DNA from: Pseudisothecium myosuroides
Lineage: Eukaryota > Streptophyta > Bryopsida > Hypnales > Lembophyllaceae
Assembly (NCBI GenBank): GCA_951799445.1
Contig: OX637289.1
Coordinates: 28,458,245-28,522,244, forward strand
Length of the DNA: 64,000 nucleotides
Direction of reading: 5' to 3'
The notes below the pieces were generated by a model that saw nothing but the letters and a program-made list of their open reading frames with translations, had not been told where the DNA came from and searched no databases. How positions within the stretch are numbered: the stretch's first letter is position 1; each line of letters begins with the position of its first letter. The translations under genes were made by a program, and so were the position numbers. Shown piece after piece: positions 23,396-33,861 of this stretch.

Positions 23396-23650
23396 GCTGC
23401 GATGGCTGGCTGCTGCGGTACCCGGGCTGCGGTACCCGGCTGCTGCGGTGGTCCGGCGCTGCGGCGGCCCGGCTGCTGGGGTACCCGGCTGCTGCGGTAC
23501 CCGGGGCTGCGGTACTCGGCTGCTGGGGTACCCGGCTGCTGCGGTACCCGGGGCTGCAGTACCCGGCGCTGCGGTGGCCCAGCTGTTGCGGTGGCCCGGC
23601 TGCTGCTGGGGCCTGGTCGGCTGGGGCTTGACCGGCTGGGGCTTGGCTGG
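23396..23650. repeat. GC-rich minisatellite in LTR C
   Basis: About 15 imperfect units of 15-17 bp around GGCTGCTGCGGTACCC, with KpnI-like GGTACC cores. It is strikingly GC-rich in an AT-rich window. All frames on both strands are open because of the repeat, so the long ORFs here are not genes. Copies B and D have shorter GGCTGGCTGG-type tracts at the matching position. Confidence 0.9.
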
Positions 23651-24540
23651 CTGGGATTTTTAGGGAGGGCCCAGGCGTGCTAGCCGGGCTCCCCACAAGG
23701 CAAAGTTAAACTGGATTAAAAAGTGACTCGATTTAAGCCCGTAGGGGGATTTTGGATGCTAAACCTTGAATTAGTTCCAAGAGGTTTTGGAAACTAAACC
23801 TTGTACGTGACTTTCGGGGGAGGTCAAAGCTTCGCCGTTGAGTTGGTTTTAACACCAACTCTAAGACTTTGAGAACACGAAGTAGTTCGAAGCTTCGCCG
23901 TCTAACTGGGTTTTTAACACTTCCTCTAAGACTTAGGTACTAGTGGAATCAAAGCTTCGCCGTCTAAGGGGGAAGCCACACGTCAACAACCAACTTCAAA
24001 AAGGGACCCAGACCGTTAGTACGTAATGATCCTAGGGGGGCCCACAACTCCACCGTACGGGGGGGAGGACCACACACCACGGGTCCTTAAAGAGAGCAAA
24101 AGAGGTCTCCCACTAAGGGAGAAGCACTCGGAGGTTAATACAGACACGTGGGTTAAAAAAAAGACACAATCCTTAAGCACTAAAGACCCCTCAGTGGGCG
24201 GCAAAGCCAAGACGCTTCGGGGGGAGCTTTAGGATCAGGACAAAACTCAAGGTGCTCCCAAGCGAGTTAGTGCTCAAGCAAGGTGCTTCAACTAACAAGT
24301 TAGTGACCAAAGTGACTCAAAAATAAGCCAAATAATATTCAAGACTACTCAAAACTCATAGACACAAAGAAAGAAGGACCCCCAAGACCTTCAAAAGCTG
24401 AAAATAGAACAACAACGGAGCACCACGTGCTCAAAACACCGTGGAAGTGCCTTTGGCTAAAATAGCCAAAAAATCCAACATAAGTTGGACCCACGGACCC
24501 AAAACATGAATGGGGGTGGTTTTGAAGAGAAATGAGGGCC

Positions 24541-24550
24541 CTTTTATAGG
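24541..24550 (-). promoter_or_regulatory. TATA box of LTR copy C
   Basis: The reverse strand reads GGGAAACCTATAAAAGGGCC, a strong TATA box 1.27 kb from the U3 terminus. Confidence 0.6.
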
Positions 24551-25821
24551 TTTCCCAAGGCCCTCACCTCCCCTCTTTTAACCTAGGTAACCCTATCAAC
24601 TTGGATTTTCATCCTTATTTTCTAGGATTTTCACGTAGTTTGGGTTTTACGTTGGTCCAACACTCTAACTATTGGAGATTAACTCCAAATCAAAAACTGA
24701 TTGTGCCATTGGCTTCAGAAGGCCATTTTTAGTCCTAAGGCCCTCCTACCCCCTATTTCAACGCCAAAATCCCACCGGAAACTATCGCCAACTGGAGTCA
24801 ATAAAAGAGGTAAAAATCTACTTTTTGGAGGTTACCTTTTCTGACAAAGGTGACTAGCCAGGGTGGTCTGGGAGGTCTTAGGGAGTAAGAAAAGACCCTT
24901 CGTTGACTTCGTTCCGACTTCGTGTGCTCCTGGGACGCCGGTCAACTCCACGCAAATCCCACCACGTGGATAATTCGAAGGAATGTCGGTGATTCGGCTG
25001 TCTCCCGCTATCGAAACACCACGAAACTTGTCGGGGCGCGTTATTAGCATAAAAGAAACTATCCTAATTTTTAGTGAGATTTTACCGCTACCTGGGTAAT
25101 TATCATGAATTTCCCATCGTGGTTTTAGGCGGTTGACCGTCCGGAAGGAGTATTTCTTCAATCCAGAAAATTCCGAAACTTCTTGGGGAACCTCTCATGG
25201 GGTTTCCCAAGAGACTTGCAAGTTCACATCTTGATCTTGCATGTCTTGGTACGAAAGGCAAAAAGGTACCTCCGTTGGTTTACCGGCAGTCAGGGAATCT
25301 TCCGCATACAGGGGAATCTTGGCGAATGGATTTCGCTTTTGACTTCCCGGTATGGTTTAGAACCAAGATCACAATCCGGTGACCGTAGATTCCTCCACTG
25401 GCCTGTCTTGCGAAAGTGACACCTGCAAGCTAACAATTGGGGTTTCTACTATTCGTCGATGGGATGGGGAAATTGAAACCTCTCTTGGGGAATCTACCTA
25501 AGAATCTCCTTAGACTTCCCTCAGACCAATTTAGCCCAGCTTGGTCACTTGCATAGTGATTTTAGGCTATTTTGGATAAGAACCCTCAAATCTTCTAGTT
25601 CCTACTACTTCTATGGCTCCAACCTATTTACAAGTGGGTTTTAGGACTATTCTAAGGAGAAAAGGCTATTTAGTACCAAAGGGCATATTGGTATGTAACA
25701 TGTCCATTCTGGTTTTACACTCTTTTTAGGGCTTTTTGTGTATAATTATGACATAAATTGCACAATCTAAGAAAAAAGAAGACTATGAGTCCCAAGTGAC
25801 GAATTGGGAGCTCACATACCA

Positions 25822-28794
25822 CGCGGGGATTTACTACCAGGTAAAAACGGGCTGCCAGACGTGCACCTGAATGACAGGCGGTAGAGCCGACCAAGACAGC
25901 AGGAGCCTGCAGTGGCCAGGCTCATTAAACGGAGAGTGAGAAATAGTGAACGCTGTGCTTGATATACACAACGTATCATTTTCCACTTGAATGTACATTT
26001 CCTTTGGATTGGGAGGTTGCTGTTGATCACGCTGACATATGGCAGGAGTCTGTAGTTGCTGACATTCGTTGTTGAGGTTGCAGTTTTCAGCTGCTAACTT
26101 AGATATATAGACAGTCTTGAGTTTTGCTGGTTCTTGGACTGGACACTACATTTAATTTGGGAGCTGGTGGGAAGAGCGCTAGATTGGCAAAGGTGAGGCT
26201 TCTGTCGATTTTGCAATGATGTCTGTGTGTGAAGTTCTTTTTTCAGATTCTAGCTTGTGGCTTAGTGAGTATTTGCAATTTGCAGGGAATCAACAATAAG
26301 TCTGCTGGAGACTTAGTTTTTGTAAGTCTCTGAATATGGATGATCTGACACTTCAATGGTGCCTGGAAGTATATCTTGTTGAAAGTAGAGAATGGCAGCT
26401 GATCTGAGGAAATTGCATAGCATCAATGTCTGGCGTTGATCTGAGGAAATTTGTGCTTGCAAAAGTGAGCTTGTCTAGCGAGATATCTTGTGCAATATGG
26501 CAGGTATAGAGGCGATCAGTAATGTGTGTTGCAGGACAGCTTGTACTGTACAGTACAGTACAGATAATTAGCTGAAACCTCATACAAGATGTTTGCCTCG
26601 AGTATTCTTGAATGTTTTTAGGTTAGCTTGTACATATCTTTGAATGTTTTTAGGTTAATCGTTCTTGAAGCTTCTAAATTCATGAAGAATATAACAAATG
26701 TATGTAGACAGGGTTGTAACCTCCACAAATGGCATCAATGGCACTGCAGTCACTGGCGGTGGACAATTGCAAGCTCTCCCCACCTCTGCCAAATGTGACT
26801 CAACGGAAGCAGAGTTCCAGCACAATACTTTGTCCTTAGTAAGATCCAACCCTGATAGGTAGACAATCACATACCGTAAGCGTAGGTCAATTTCGGCATC
26901 TTGCTGCCGAAATAGTTTAGTTTTTGTGGTTTGACAGTTCGGTAGCTTGATTTGGACTTCTTGGCTTTTAGCACTTTGCTTTTTTTTATTTTTAGACACT
27001 CCTAATTTTGGATTGATTTTTTCCATTCATGCTTAAATGTGCTCCATTTTCTAAATTTTCTCAAGAATAATTTTTGGATATTCAGAATTAGCAACAATAA
27101 TTTTTTTTCAGATTTTCAGAAATAGTTGTACAATTTTTAAAATTTTAGACACAATCCAAATTTTCCCTACTTATTTCTGACAAGTACGGTACATGGTTTG
27201 ATAGCTTCTGCAACGTTACGGCAGAGCAGCATCGTTGAATTTGTTTCTCCACATCTTTGAATAGAATAGTTGGGGTGGTTTTAGAAGAAAAAGTGGGAAT
27301 ACATTTTGGAAACAGAGTCTGGATTTTGTGGCTTATCAGATATGGAGACAACGACTTCTCCAATGGAAACCTAAAGTTTGAGCCTCTGCGAGCCAAGCGC
27401 ACCAGCTGAGTCCTTGCAAGAGTCGAAGTCAAGGAAGAGCAGGTCGAAAACCTCTCAGCCACCTGGTGAAGAATCTGTTCTGCCAACTTGAAGTCTCTTC
27501 CAGTAAACCTAAAGCTTTGCTAGAAGATCATGCTTCTCGTTTTCTATGTCATGCATTTTATTCTGAGTTTAAAATAGAGATTCTAGCTACAGTACACATT
27601 TTGGGCTTCATATTTGGGGAGTGGTAATGTGGACTGCAGGAGCCCAAGCAATCTCACCAGTCATCAGTGGGATTATTATGTTTCAATTTCATCTTAAAGC
27701 TATTAACAATTTAGTGTTTTTGTTCAATTTCATACTTATTTCTACTTAGCAATTCTTTTAAGTATGAAAATCAAGTGCGTCTTTTTTGAAATTTTTCTCC
27801 TAAACTTTCAACTCAATTTTTCAACATAAATTTTTTTTTAATTCAACATGTGTCATGCAAAAAAATTTTAGCTAAGAAGATTCAAAGCCTTAAATCTAGG
27901 TAAGGAAGGTGCAAAAAAAAATCTTCTTCACTTCAAACGCAAATATCTTGTGATCCACTTAGTCAAAATATTTGAAATTTCTTCCACAACCGATATTTTG
28001 TTCAAATGGCAGTATTCCACAAAATAGTACTTTTTAATTTAGTTTGCAGTCTAAAATCTATATTGGTCCTAGACTTTAGGGCTAAAGAAGGAATTGAATG
28101 GAAAAATGGCAGATTTCATATGCCACTTTGACAAAATTTCCCTCCACACATTCTATATACATTCTTATATACATTCTTATATATTATTCTTATATACATT
28201 CTTATAGTACCAATCTACTGCAAGATCCTACTATTAAATATGCAAAAAAATCAATTTCTAAACTTTTTGCACTTTGCAATAGAAATGGTAGTTTTGAGTA
28301 GAAAAGGTCTTGGGATTTTAGAAGCTAAAAACTATGTTTCCAATACATAGAATTTTGTATTTGAAAATATAAATGACACTCATTCTTTCCCAATTTTTTC
28401 AAATTTTTGGCATTTCTTTGCACATTTTATCCATTTTCGTCCAATCTAATTTATATTTTTTTTATTGCCAAAGAAAACAATTCATCTTAGCATTGTTCAA
28501 TTCAAAATTTTCTTCAACAATAACTATTCAATGACTTTTATTCAAGGAAAATGTGAAATTGGTTTTCAAGCTTTAAATATGAATTTGTCCACAACAAAAG
28601 TTTATTTTACCTTCCAATAAAAAATGACTTCAATTGAATTTCCTAAGCTTCCTAAAAATGAATATGATATGAATCCATTTTTTTGGAAGTGGATCTTTTT
28701 TAGCCAAACTACAAGTGTTGTAGTAACTTTCAACAAAGCCAAAAATATGGAATTTTGAAGAGTAGGTAGTTGTTGCAATAATCAATTCACGTGT
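25822..28794. other. Interval downstream of the kinase-lectin gene; no gene supported
   Basis: The first ~1.7 kb has mixed composition, with a short GTACTGTACAGTACAGTAC palindromic tract near 26545. Minus-strand ORFs at 26655-27026 and 27145-27486 (113-123 residues) have no recognisable motif and no splice partners. They may be exon remnants, but nothing supports translation. 27500-28790 is AT-rich with long A/T runs. Confidence 0.4.
28150..28206. repeat. ATACATTCTTAT microsatellite
   Basis: Four to five copies of a 12-bp unit, TATATACATTCT, with small variations. Confidence 0.8.
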
Positions 28795-29118
28795 TCACAA
28801 TATGATCAAATTTAGCAATTGACTAAATTTGTGATGATCACTTGGCAATCCGCTTGTATCACCAAGAATTATCACAACACCCAAGCTCTCAAGAAGAGCA
28901 CCACCTCCTCCATGAAACCCAATTACTCTACCAATAACACTAGTGAAGGGCTCACCGTCTTCATTGCCAAAAGGTCCATAACTTTTGATATTGGTATGGA
29001 TGGTCAATGATGCTACACTGTTAAAAGTAGCTATTCTATTTGTCCCAAATATTTGTAGGTCTCTCTGGGACATGTATCCGCTGATATGCATTATGAACTC
29101 AAAAGCCTCAAACACTAT
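28795..29118 (-). other. Alternative terminal exon B of the jacalin domain
   Basis: The acceptor ACTACAG|ATAGTG opens in phase 0 with IVFEAFEFIMHISGYMSQ and ends with its own stop at 28795 after a 21-residue tail. It is homologous to exon A over the whole lectin part. The C-terminal sugar-loop motif reads GALLE instead of GRLLD, and an insertion lies after YMSQ. Confidence 0.75.
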
Positions 29119-31932
29119 CTGTAGTAACAACAATGGTATCTTAGAATCTAATTAGTAATCAACTTGTACCGATCACAACACCGAGGCTGTCAAGAAGACG
29201 ACCATATCTTCCATGAAACCCAGTTACTCTTCCAATAGCACTAGCAAATGCAAATTCACCCTTTTCACCACCAAAAGGACCATAACTTTTGATATTGGTA
29301 TGCATGGTCAATGATGCTACAATGTCAATGGTAGTTTCTTTACCATTTAGGAGAATGAGTTTCTGGGACACATATCCGCTGATATGTGTGATGAACTCAA
29401 AGGCCTCAAACACTATCTGGAGTCACAACAACAATATCTTAGATCCTAATTAGAGATTCAAAATTATGGAGCAACTACAATACTATTGTTTAAGGACACA
29501 TATGGAAAAGAGGACTATTTTCACAAAAAAACTGATTCTAATTGAGACATAAAACCCATGAGAAACAGTACGTAACTTACCTCTGCATGTAGGTGTCCCC
29601 AACTATTCTCATCACAGTATTTCCTCACAAAGTTGCAATCAGCAAGGTTATAATCCACCTCCATTAAACTCACTAGTCCTGGAGATTGGGAGTATCTCAA
29701 CTTCATCCGATTGATAGAGGTGCCCACATCAAAAAATTTACCACCACCATCACCTCCCCAAGGTCCTTGAATCTGTTCATATGATACATGCACCACATTC
29801 CCAGGCAGCCTACTATTAGAATATCTCTCTCCAATACCTCCGAGTTGATATGTACCCACAAAATCATGCGTTCTTTCACAAGCTAGCACATCATATCCCA
29901 GGTACTTGAATCCGGCCTTATGCAATGCAATATCCAATCAGCTTGCTTTCATTCATAATTATGAATACTAAAAATTCCTTGAGATAAAGCAACTCTTTAG
30001 TTTTTGTTCAAGTAGTGAATTGAATTATCAAGTTTGTACTCCACAACAACACATGTTCAGATTAGTACACAATATGGCTTACCTGTGCTCTTTCCAGTCG
30101 TCTAAGTGGACCAACATCTTGTACTTCCAACACTCCCTGATCACCTACAAAACATATACACGGACAAACAATTAAAACTAGTCCTAGAAATTAGAAATTA
30201 GAAATTTGCTAATACTTTTAAAGTTATTGCCACATTATGCTATATTAACATGTCAAACTGATAATTAATAAGTGCCATTCATCGACAGAAGCTCACCTCT
30301 TAGAAGTAGCCCTTTGATGTACCTCAGTTCTTTGCAAATTTCAGGAAATAGTGGCCGCTCCTCAGAAATTGGATGCCAACATCTTCTAATCAGAGCGGCC
30401 AACTTCGGAGGACAGTCCTCTGGAAGGCTTGGTCTCAATGCCTTCACTTGCTCCTTTATTAGTTTGGTGGTTAGACCGGCATCATAGTAAGGATCTTCCC
30501 CTGTCAGAATCTCAAAGCAAATGATGGCAAAAGAATAGACATCAGCTTTCCTGGGGTTGAAGCTGGAGTACTTCTCCAGGTCACCTTTTCCTTGGATGAC
30601 CTCCGGTGCCATATACTTGGAGGTACCTCGGTTAAGAGTGTGACTTGAATTTGTTTGAGTGGCGTTTTTGGTTTTAGTCAAACCAAAATCAGCAATCTTC
30701 ACTGAACTAATTCTGCTTGAAGAATCAAGGTTGACAAGCACATTCCTAGACTTGAGATTGCGATGCGCCATACCCTTGCTATGAATATACTTCACACCTT
30801 CCCCAATTTGGAGCATCAAGGCAACAGCTTGCACATCTGACAGAGGACGCGTAGGTGTGAGTTTCTTTCTTTCTCTGTCGCGCGAAATATCGGACAAAAC
30901 AGCTTGCAGGTCCTTCTCCATTTCTTCCATGATGAGGAAGCATACTCTACGTTCCTTAGAGTAGCCCAGGAGGCGAACTATATGAGGATGGTGCCCCAAT
31001 CTCTCTAAAGCAGTCATTTCTTGATCAAATTCTTTCGTGTTGGGCGTTTTGAAAATCTTAATTGCATACTTTCCGCCCATAAGATTCATTCTTTTCACCT
31101 CCGCAGACGCACCTCTACCTAATAGGGTGCCGGTGAGATCAAGATCAGATAGAGGATCCAGATATAACAAATCAGGGGATGATGTAACCAAGCTGAAGCC
31201 AGTGGAATCATCGGCAACTGATGATGACTCCGAGTCTTTCAAAGCTCCACTATTTTCAGGCAATTGGTACGACGTGTTCAGATGATCTTCCTCCGCGGAT
31301 CGCATTTTCAGCTTGAGCAACTCATTTGCAAGCCGTTTCTCTGTTGGATTGTCCAGCTTCCCAGATCTGAGGCGGTCCTTGAGGCTCTCCTCATCCTCCT
31401 TCATCGCTGTCAGCAGAATTAATTCGTCCTCCGCACTCAGCTGACCCTCGCACAACGTTGGTTCAAATGTGATGGAAGACTCTTGAGAGTTGTCCACACT
31501 GAGAATGCTCAGAAGAACAGATGCATGCCATTGAACTCCGTAAAGTAGCCTTGCAAAGGTCTCCTTCATGTCGCTTTGTTCAATGGCTGCTCTTGGCCAT
31601 TGTGAAGAAGTGATGCGGCTGGCGTTGATGACCGTCTCCATGTCCAGGAGCACCTGATGAAGCTCTTCAAGCACTGGAATCGTTTTCTCACCAAGAAGGG
31701 GTGAGAGATGAATCTTTTTTAAAGTATCTCGAGTCTCTGCAAGCCTTCCAACGAGAAATTTACATTGGTGCTCGTTCATCAGATAACCTTTAGTCCTGTC
31801 GTCTTTAGTACTCAAACTCGGGTATTGAGCAAACAATCTTTGAATTGTTTCCACGCAGAGGTTTAGTAGCTCATCCTCCTTGGGTGCATCTTGTACGGCA
31901 AATCGCCTAAAAAAGGTACGGAAACGCTCCAT
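28795..31932 (-). CDS. Kinase-like/jacalin lectin fusion protein with alternative last exons
   Basis: Exons on the minus strand: 31932-30297, 30144-30083, 29916-29581, then either 29416-29159 (A) or 29118-28795 (B). All donors and acceptors are GT-AG and the frame stays open, giving about 763 or 785 residues. The ATG at 31932 (MERFRTFFRR) is the first in frame. Residues 1-145 are helical, like the N-terminal bundles of MLKL-like plant kinases, followed by a charged helical stretch (170-215). The kinase domain has the Gly loop GRGASAEV (~272), YAIK (Lys ~292), DFG (~415) and APE (~442), but the catalytic loop reads HRNLKSRN: Asp is Asn at ~392. The jacalin domain starts GPWGGDGGGKFFD (~617) and is completed by the terminal exon. 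There is no signal peptide or membrane segment, so it is probably cytosolic. A role in carbohydrate sensing or defence signalling is inferred from the domains. Confidence 0.85.
29159..29416 (-). other. Alternative terminal exon A of the jacalin domain
   Basis: The acceptor ACTCCAG|ATAGTG opens in phase 0 with IVFEAFEFITHISGYVSQ and stops at 29159 right after LDSLGVVIGTS. It keeps the jacalin GxxxD sugar-binding motif as GRLLD. Joining A to B through the nearest donor-like site (ATCG|GTACAAGT) would give an immediate stop, which supports use of one exon or the other. Confidence 0.75.
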
Positions 31933-33464
31933 GAAGCGGAAGTGCACGAGCTCCTTCAATTATACGGTCTTCAGGATATATGTCAAGGGTACAAAAGCTT
32001 AGCTAACGTGCACATATACACATTCAAGCGATTGAGCAACGAAAACAAGAGCACACGATGGTATTCGATCTAAAGAACTGCCACTTATTTAAACACGACA
32101 GATTCTTCTTGCACGGACAGCCCTTCCACGAGCAAGGGCGCCACTTCGAATTGCACTGGCTAACGCAGTGGTCCTCTTACCTTCAATCAGCAAGCCTAAA
32201 CTAAATCCAAAAGAGCCTACGGGACGAGTGAAGAATAGGGGACCCGCCAGAGCCTCTGTTGTTCAAACTACCAGAAAATTTCATGTTCTAAAACCCAAAA
32301 GATGGGATGAATCAACCCTGTAGGATACCCTTGATGCACAAGCTCCTAAGCTTAACTCCACATACATATCCATACAAGTTGCCACTGTAGGTCGAAGCAC
32401 TTGTACAAAGAAGCGAACCAACGTGTTACGCGATGATTAATGCTGAACCAATTGAACTTTGTCAATTTAAGGGCGTTGGAACGTTCGATATAATCAACTA
32501 TATCTACTACACATGAAGCCTCCACACAATCGATAGTCCAGTGCAAGTACTCTGTCACAAGCTAAATTACCAGCTATCACGAAGGGAGCCACTGAGCAAG
32601 AAAAAGTAACTTGCGACCACAATTGTGCTTAAATTCTTCCACATCGTGATCCTGTATTCATCAAAATAACCAGACAAGAGAAACGCAGAGCTCTTTGGAA
32701 AATTTACCTCCAGCACTTCAGGAGACGCGCCGCGGCTATGGAGGCACAATTCTCCTTCTTGCCAACACCTCGCTTACAGAAGAAGCTCAGTACCCAAAAC
32801 CTCCAGCAACTAAGTTTACTGCATCGACAGCAGAAAAATATGCATGCGCAAGGCTTTACCTAAGAGTACCAAAGAAATCACTGAACCCGAAACTTGAAGT
32901 AGGCTTTGCAAATTAAGACAACGGCACACTGGCACAGCTTTCTTTCTCCTTGCCAGGAAAGCAACTCTTAATCCAAAATACACAAACCTCCTGCAACGTA
33001 CGGTCTCACCTATATACACCGGGACCAGAACTTGCACAGTTTTCCGTTGCCTTGCGAACCAAATCTCCTGCAACTGTCGCAAAAAGCTTCACTCACGAGT
33101 ACCGCAGAAGGCACTCCAGGATCGGCAACTTACAACGAAACTTAAATGATCTGCGATGACGGACTCCGGCTGTTGCTGCTTGCGCGCCTTGACTCTTAGT
33201 GCCTCGCACATGCAGCACTTGCTGATGCCGGCTGCGGGGGACGACTCTCATCCCCCTCCACGTGGCGCGGCGGGAGAGGTTTGACTTTCGGGTCAGCAGG
33301 GTCGCCTGGGTCGGGCTGCCGGCAGCAGCTGTCTCCCCGCACATGAGGTTTCCAGGAGCCTGAGTGCCACGCCGGGAGGTCGTGGTAACTTGTTTTCTGT
33401 GGGGTTTTTTTCGAAATTGTGGGCTAAGACAAGGGGTTTTAGCGTAGGTGCCCATTAAAGCCAA
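31933..33464. other. Upstream region of the kinase-lectin gene; no further gene seen
   Basis: The reverse strand has GTTTAAATAAGTGG near 32085-32098, a weak TATA-like site about 150 bp upstream of the ATG. 32100-33460 is less AT-rich than the flanks and has many short ORFs on both strands, none with a recognisable motif. It probably contains the 5' leader and promoter. Confidence 0.4.
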
Positions 33465-33660
33465 GGCCTAAAAGTTAGACATGATTGGAATCATGGAAGT
33501 GTTAAGGTAAGGCCTTAATGACACGGTCTAATAATTCAACAACTTTGAATTATGAATGTGCTTTGCTAAGCCTTAATTTAGTGTCATGGTCTAATAATTC
33601 AACAACCTTCAAATAATGTACGTGTTTTGGTCTAATAATTCTCCTACTTCCCCATAATGC
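33465..33660. repeat. Imperfect direct repeats at the 5' side of the Harbinger element
   Basis: Two to three copies of a ~70-bp unit around GGTCTAATAATTCAACAAC with AAGCCTTAATGACAC between them. They lie just upstream of the transposase gene and may be part of the element's subterminal region. No terminal inverted repeats could be fixed. Confidence 0.6.
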
Positions 33661-33861
33661 CCATATTATAAAATTTAAACCTGCCATCATTGTCACATTT
33701 AAAACTCGAATTCTTTAAAAATAATCTTGCGAACAACTATTAACGATATACAATCATGGTTCATTTCACACCATGTAAGAAGCTTTTTGAGTCTCTCCCA
33801 AATGTATAAATAGTTAGGGTTTTCACTTGTTTTTCAAGCGATTCTTGAAGTTTGTTCGTGC

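Larger units (their letters stand above)
21359..25816 (-). mobile_element. Giant solo LTR, copy C (4458 bp) with perfect TSD
   Basis: It starts TGTGAGCGCTTG at 21359, ends GGGAGCTCACA at 25816 and is flanked by a perfect 5-bp duplication, TACCA (21354-21358 and 25817-25821). The TATA box on the minus strand lies at 24541-24550, 1.27 kb from the right end, as in A and D. The left end has the TTTACCCACCCTTGGTAAA hairpin. It includes a GC-rich minisatellite absent from A. No retrotransposon proteins are visible and there is no second LTR, so this is a solo LTR. Confidence 0.9.

Noticed and set aside
23297..23696. Long overlapping ORFs on both strands rich in Ala, Gly, Pro and Leu
   Set aside because: They are produced by the GC-rich GGTACC minisatellite in LTR C; all frames are open and no motif is present.
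26655..27486. Two minus-strand ORFs of 123 and 113 codons
   Set aside because: No recognisable motif, no splice partners and biased composition; kept only as unexplained sequence.
29119..29416. Three separate jacalin domains in the kinase gene
   Set aside because: Only exon 3 carries the N-terminal part of a jacalin domain; exons A and B each encode the C-terminal part and are alternatives, so one domain per protein is expected.
33093..33464. Minus-strand ORF rich in Arg, Ser and Thr
   Set aside because: Low-complexity composition from a GC-richer patch upstream of the Harbinger element; no conserved residues.
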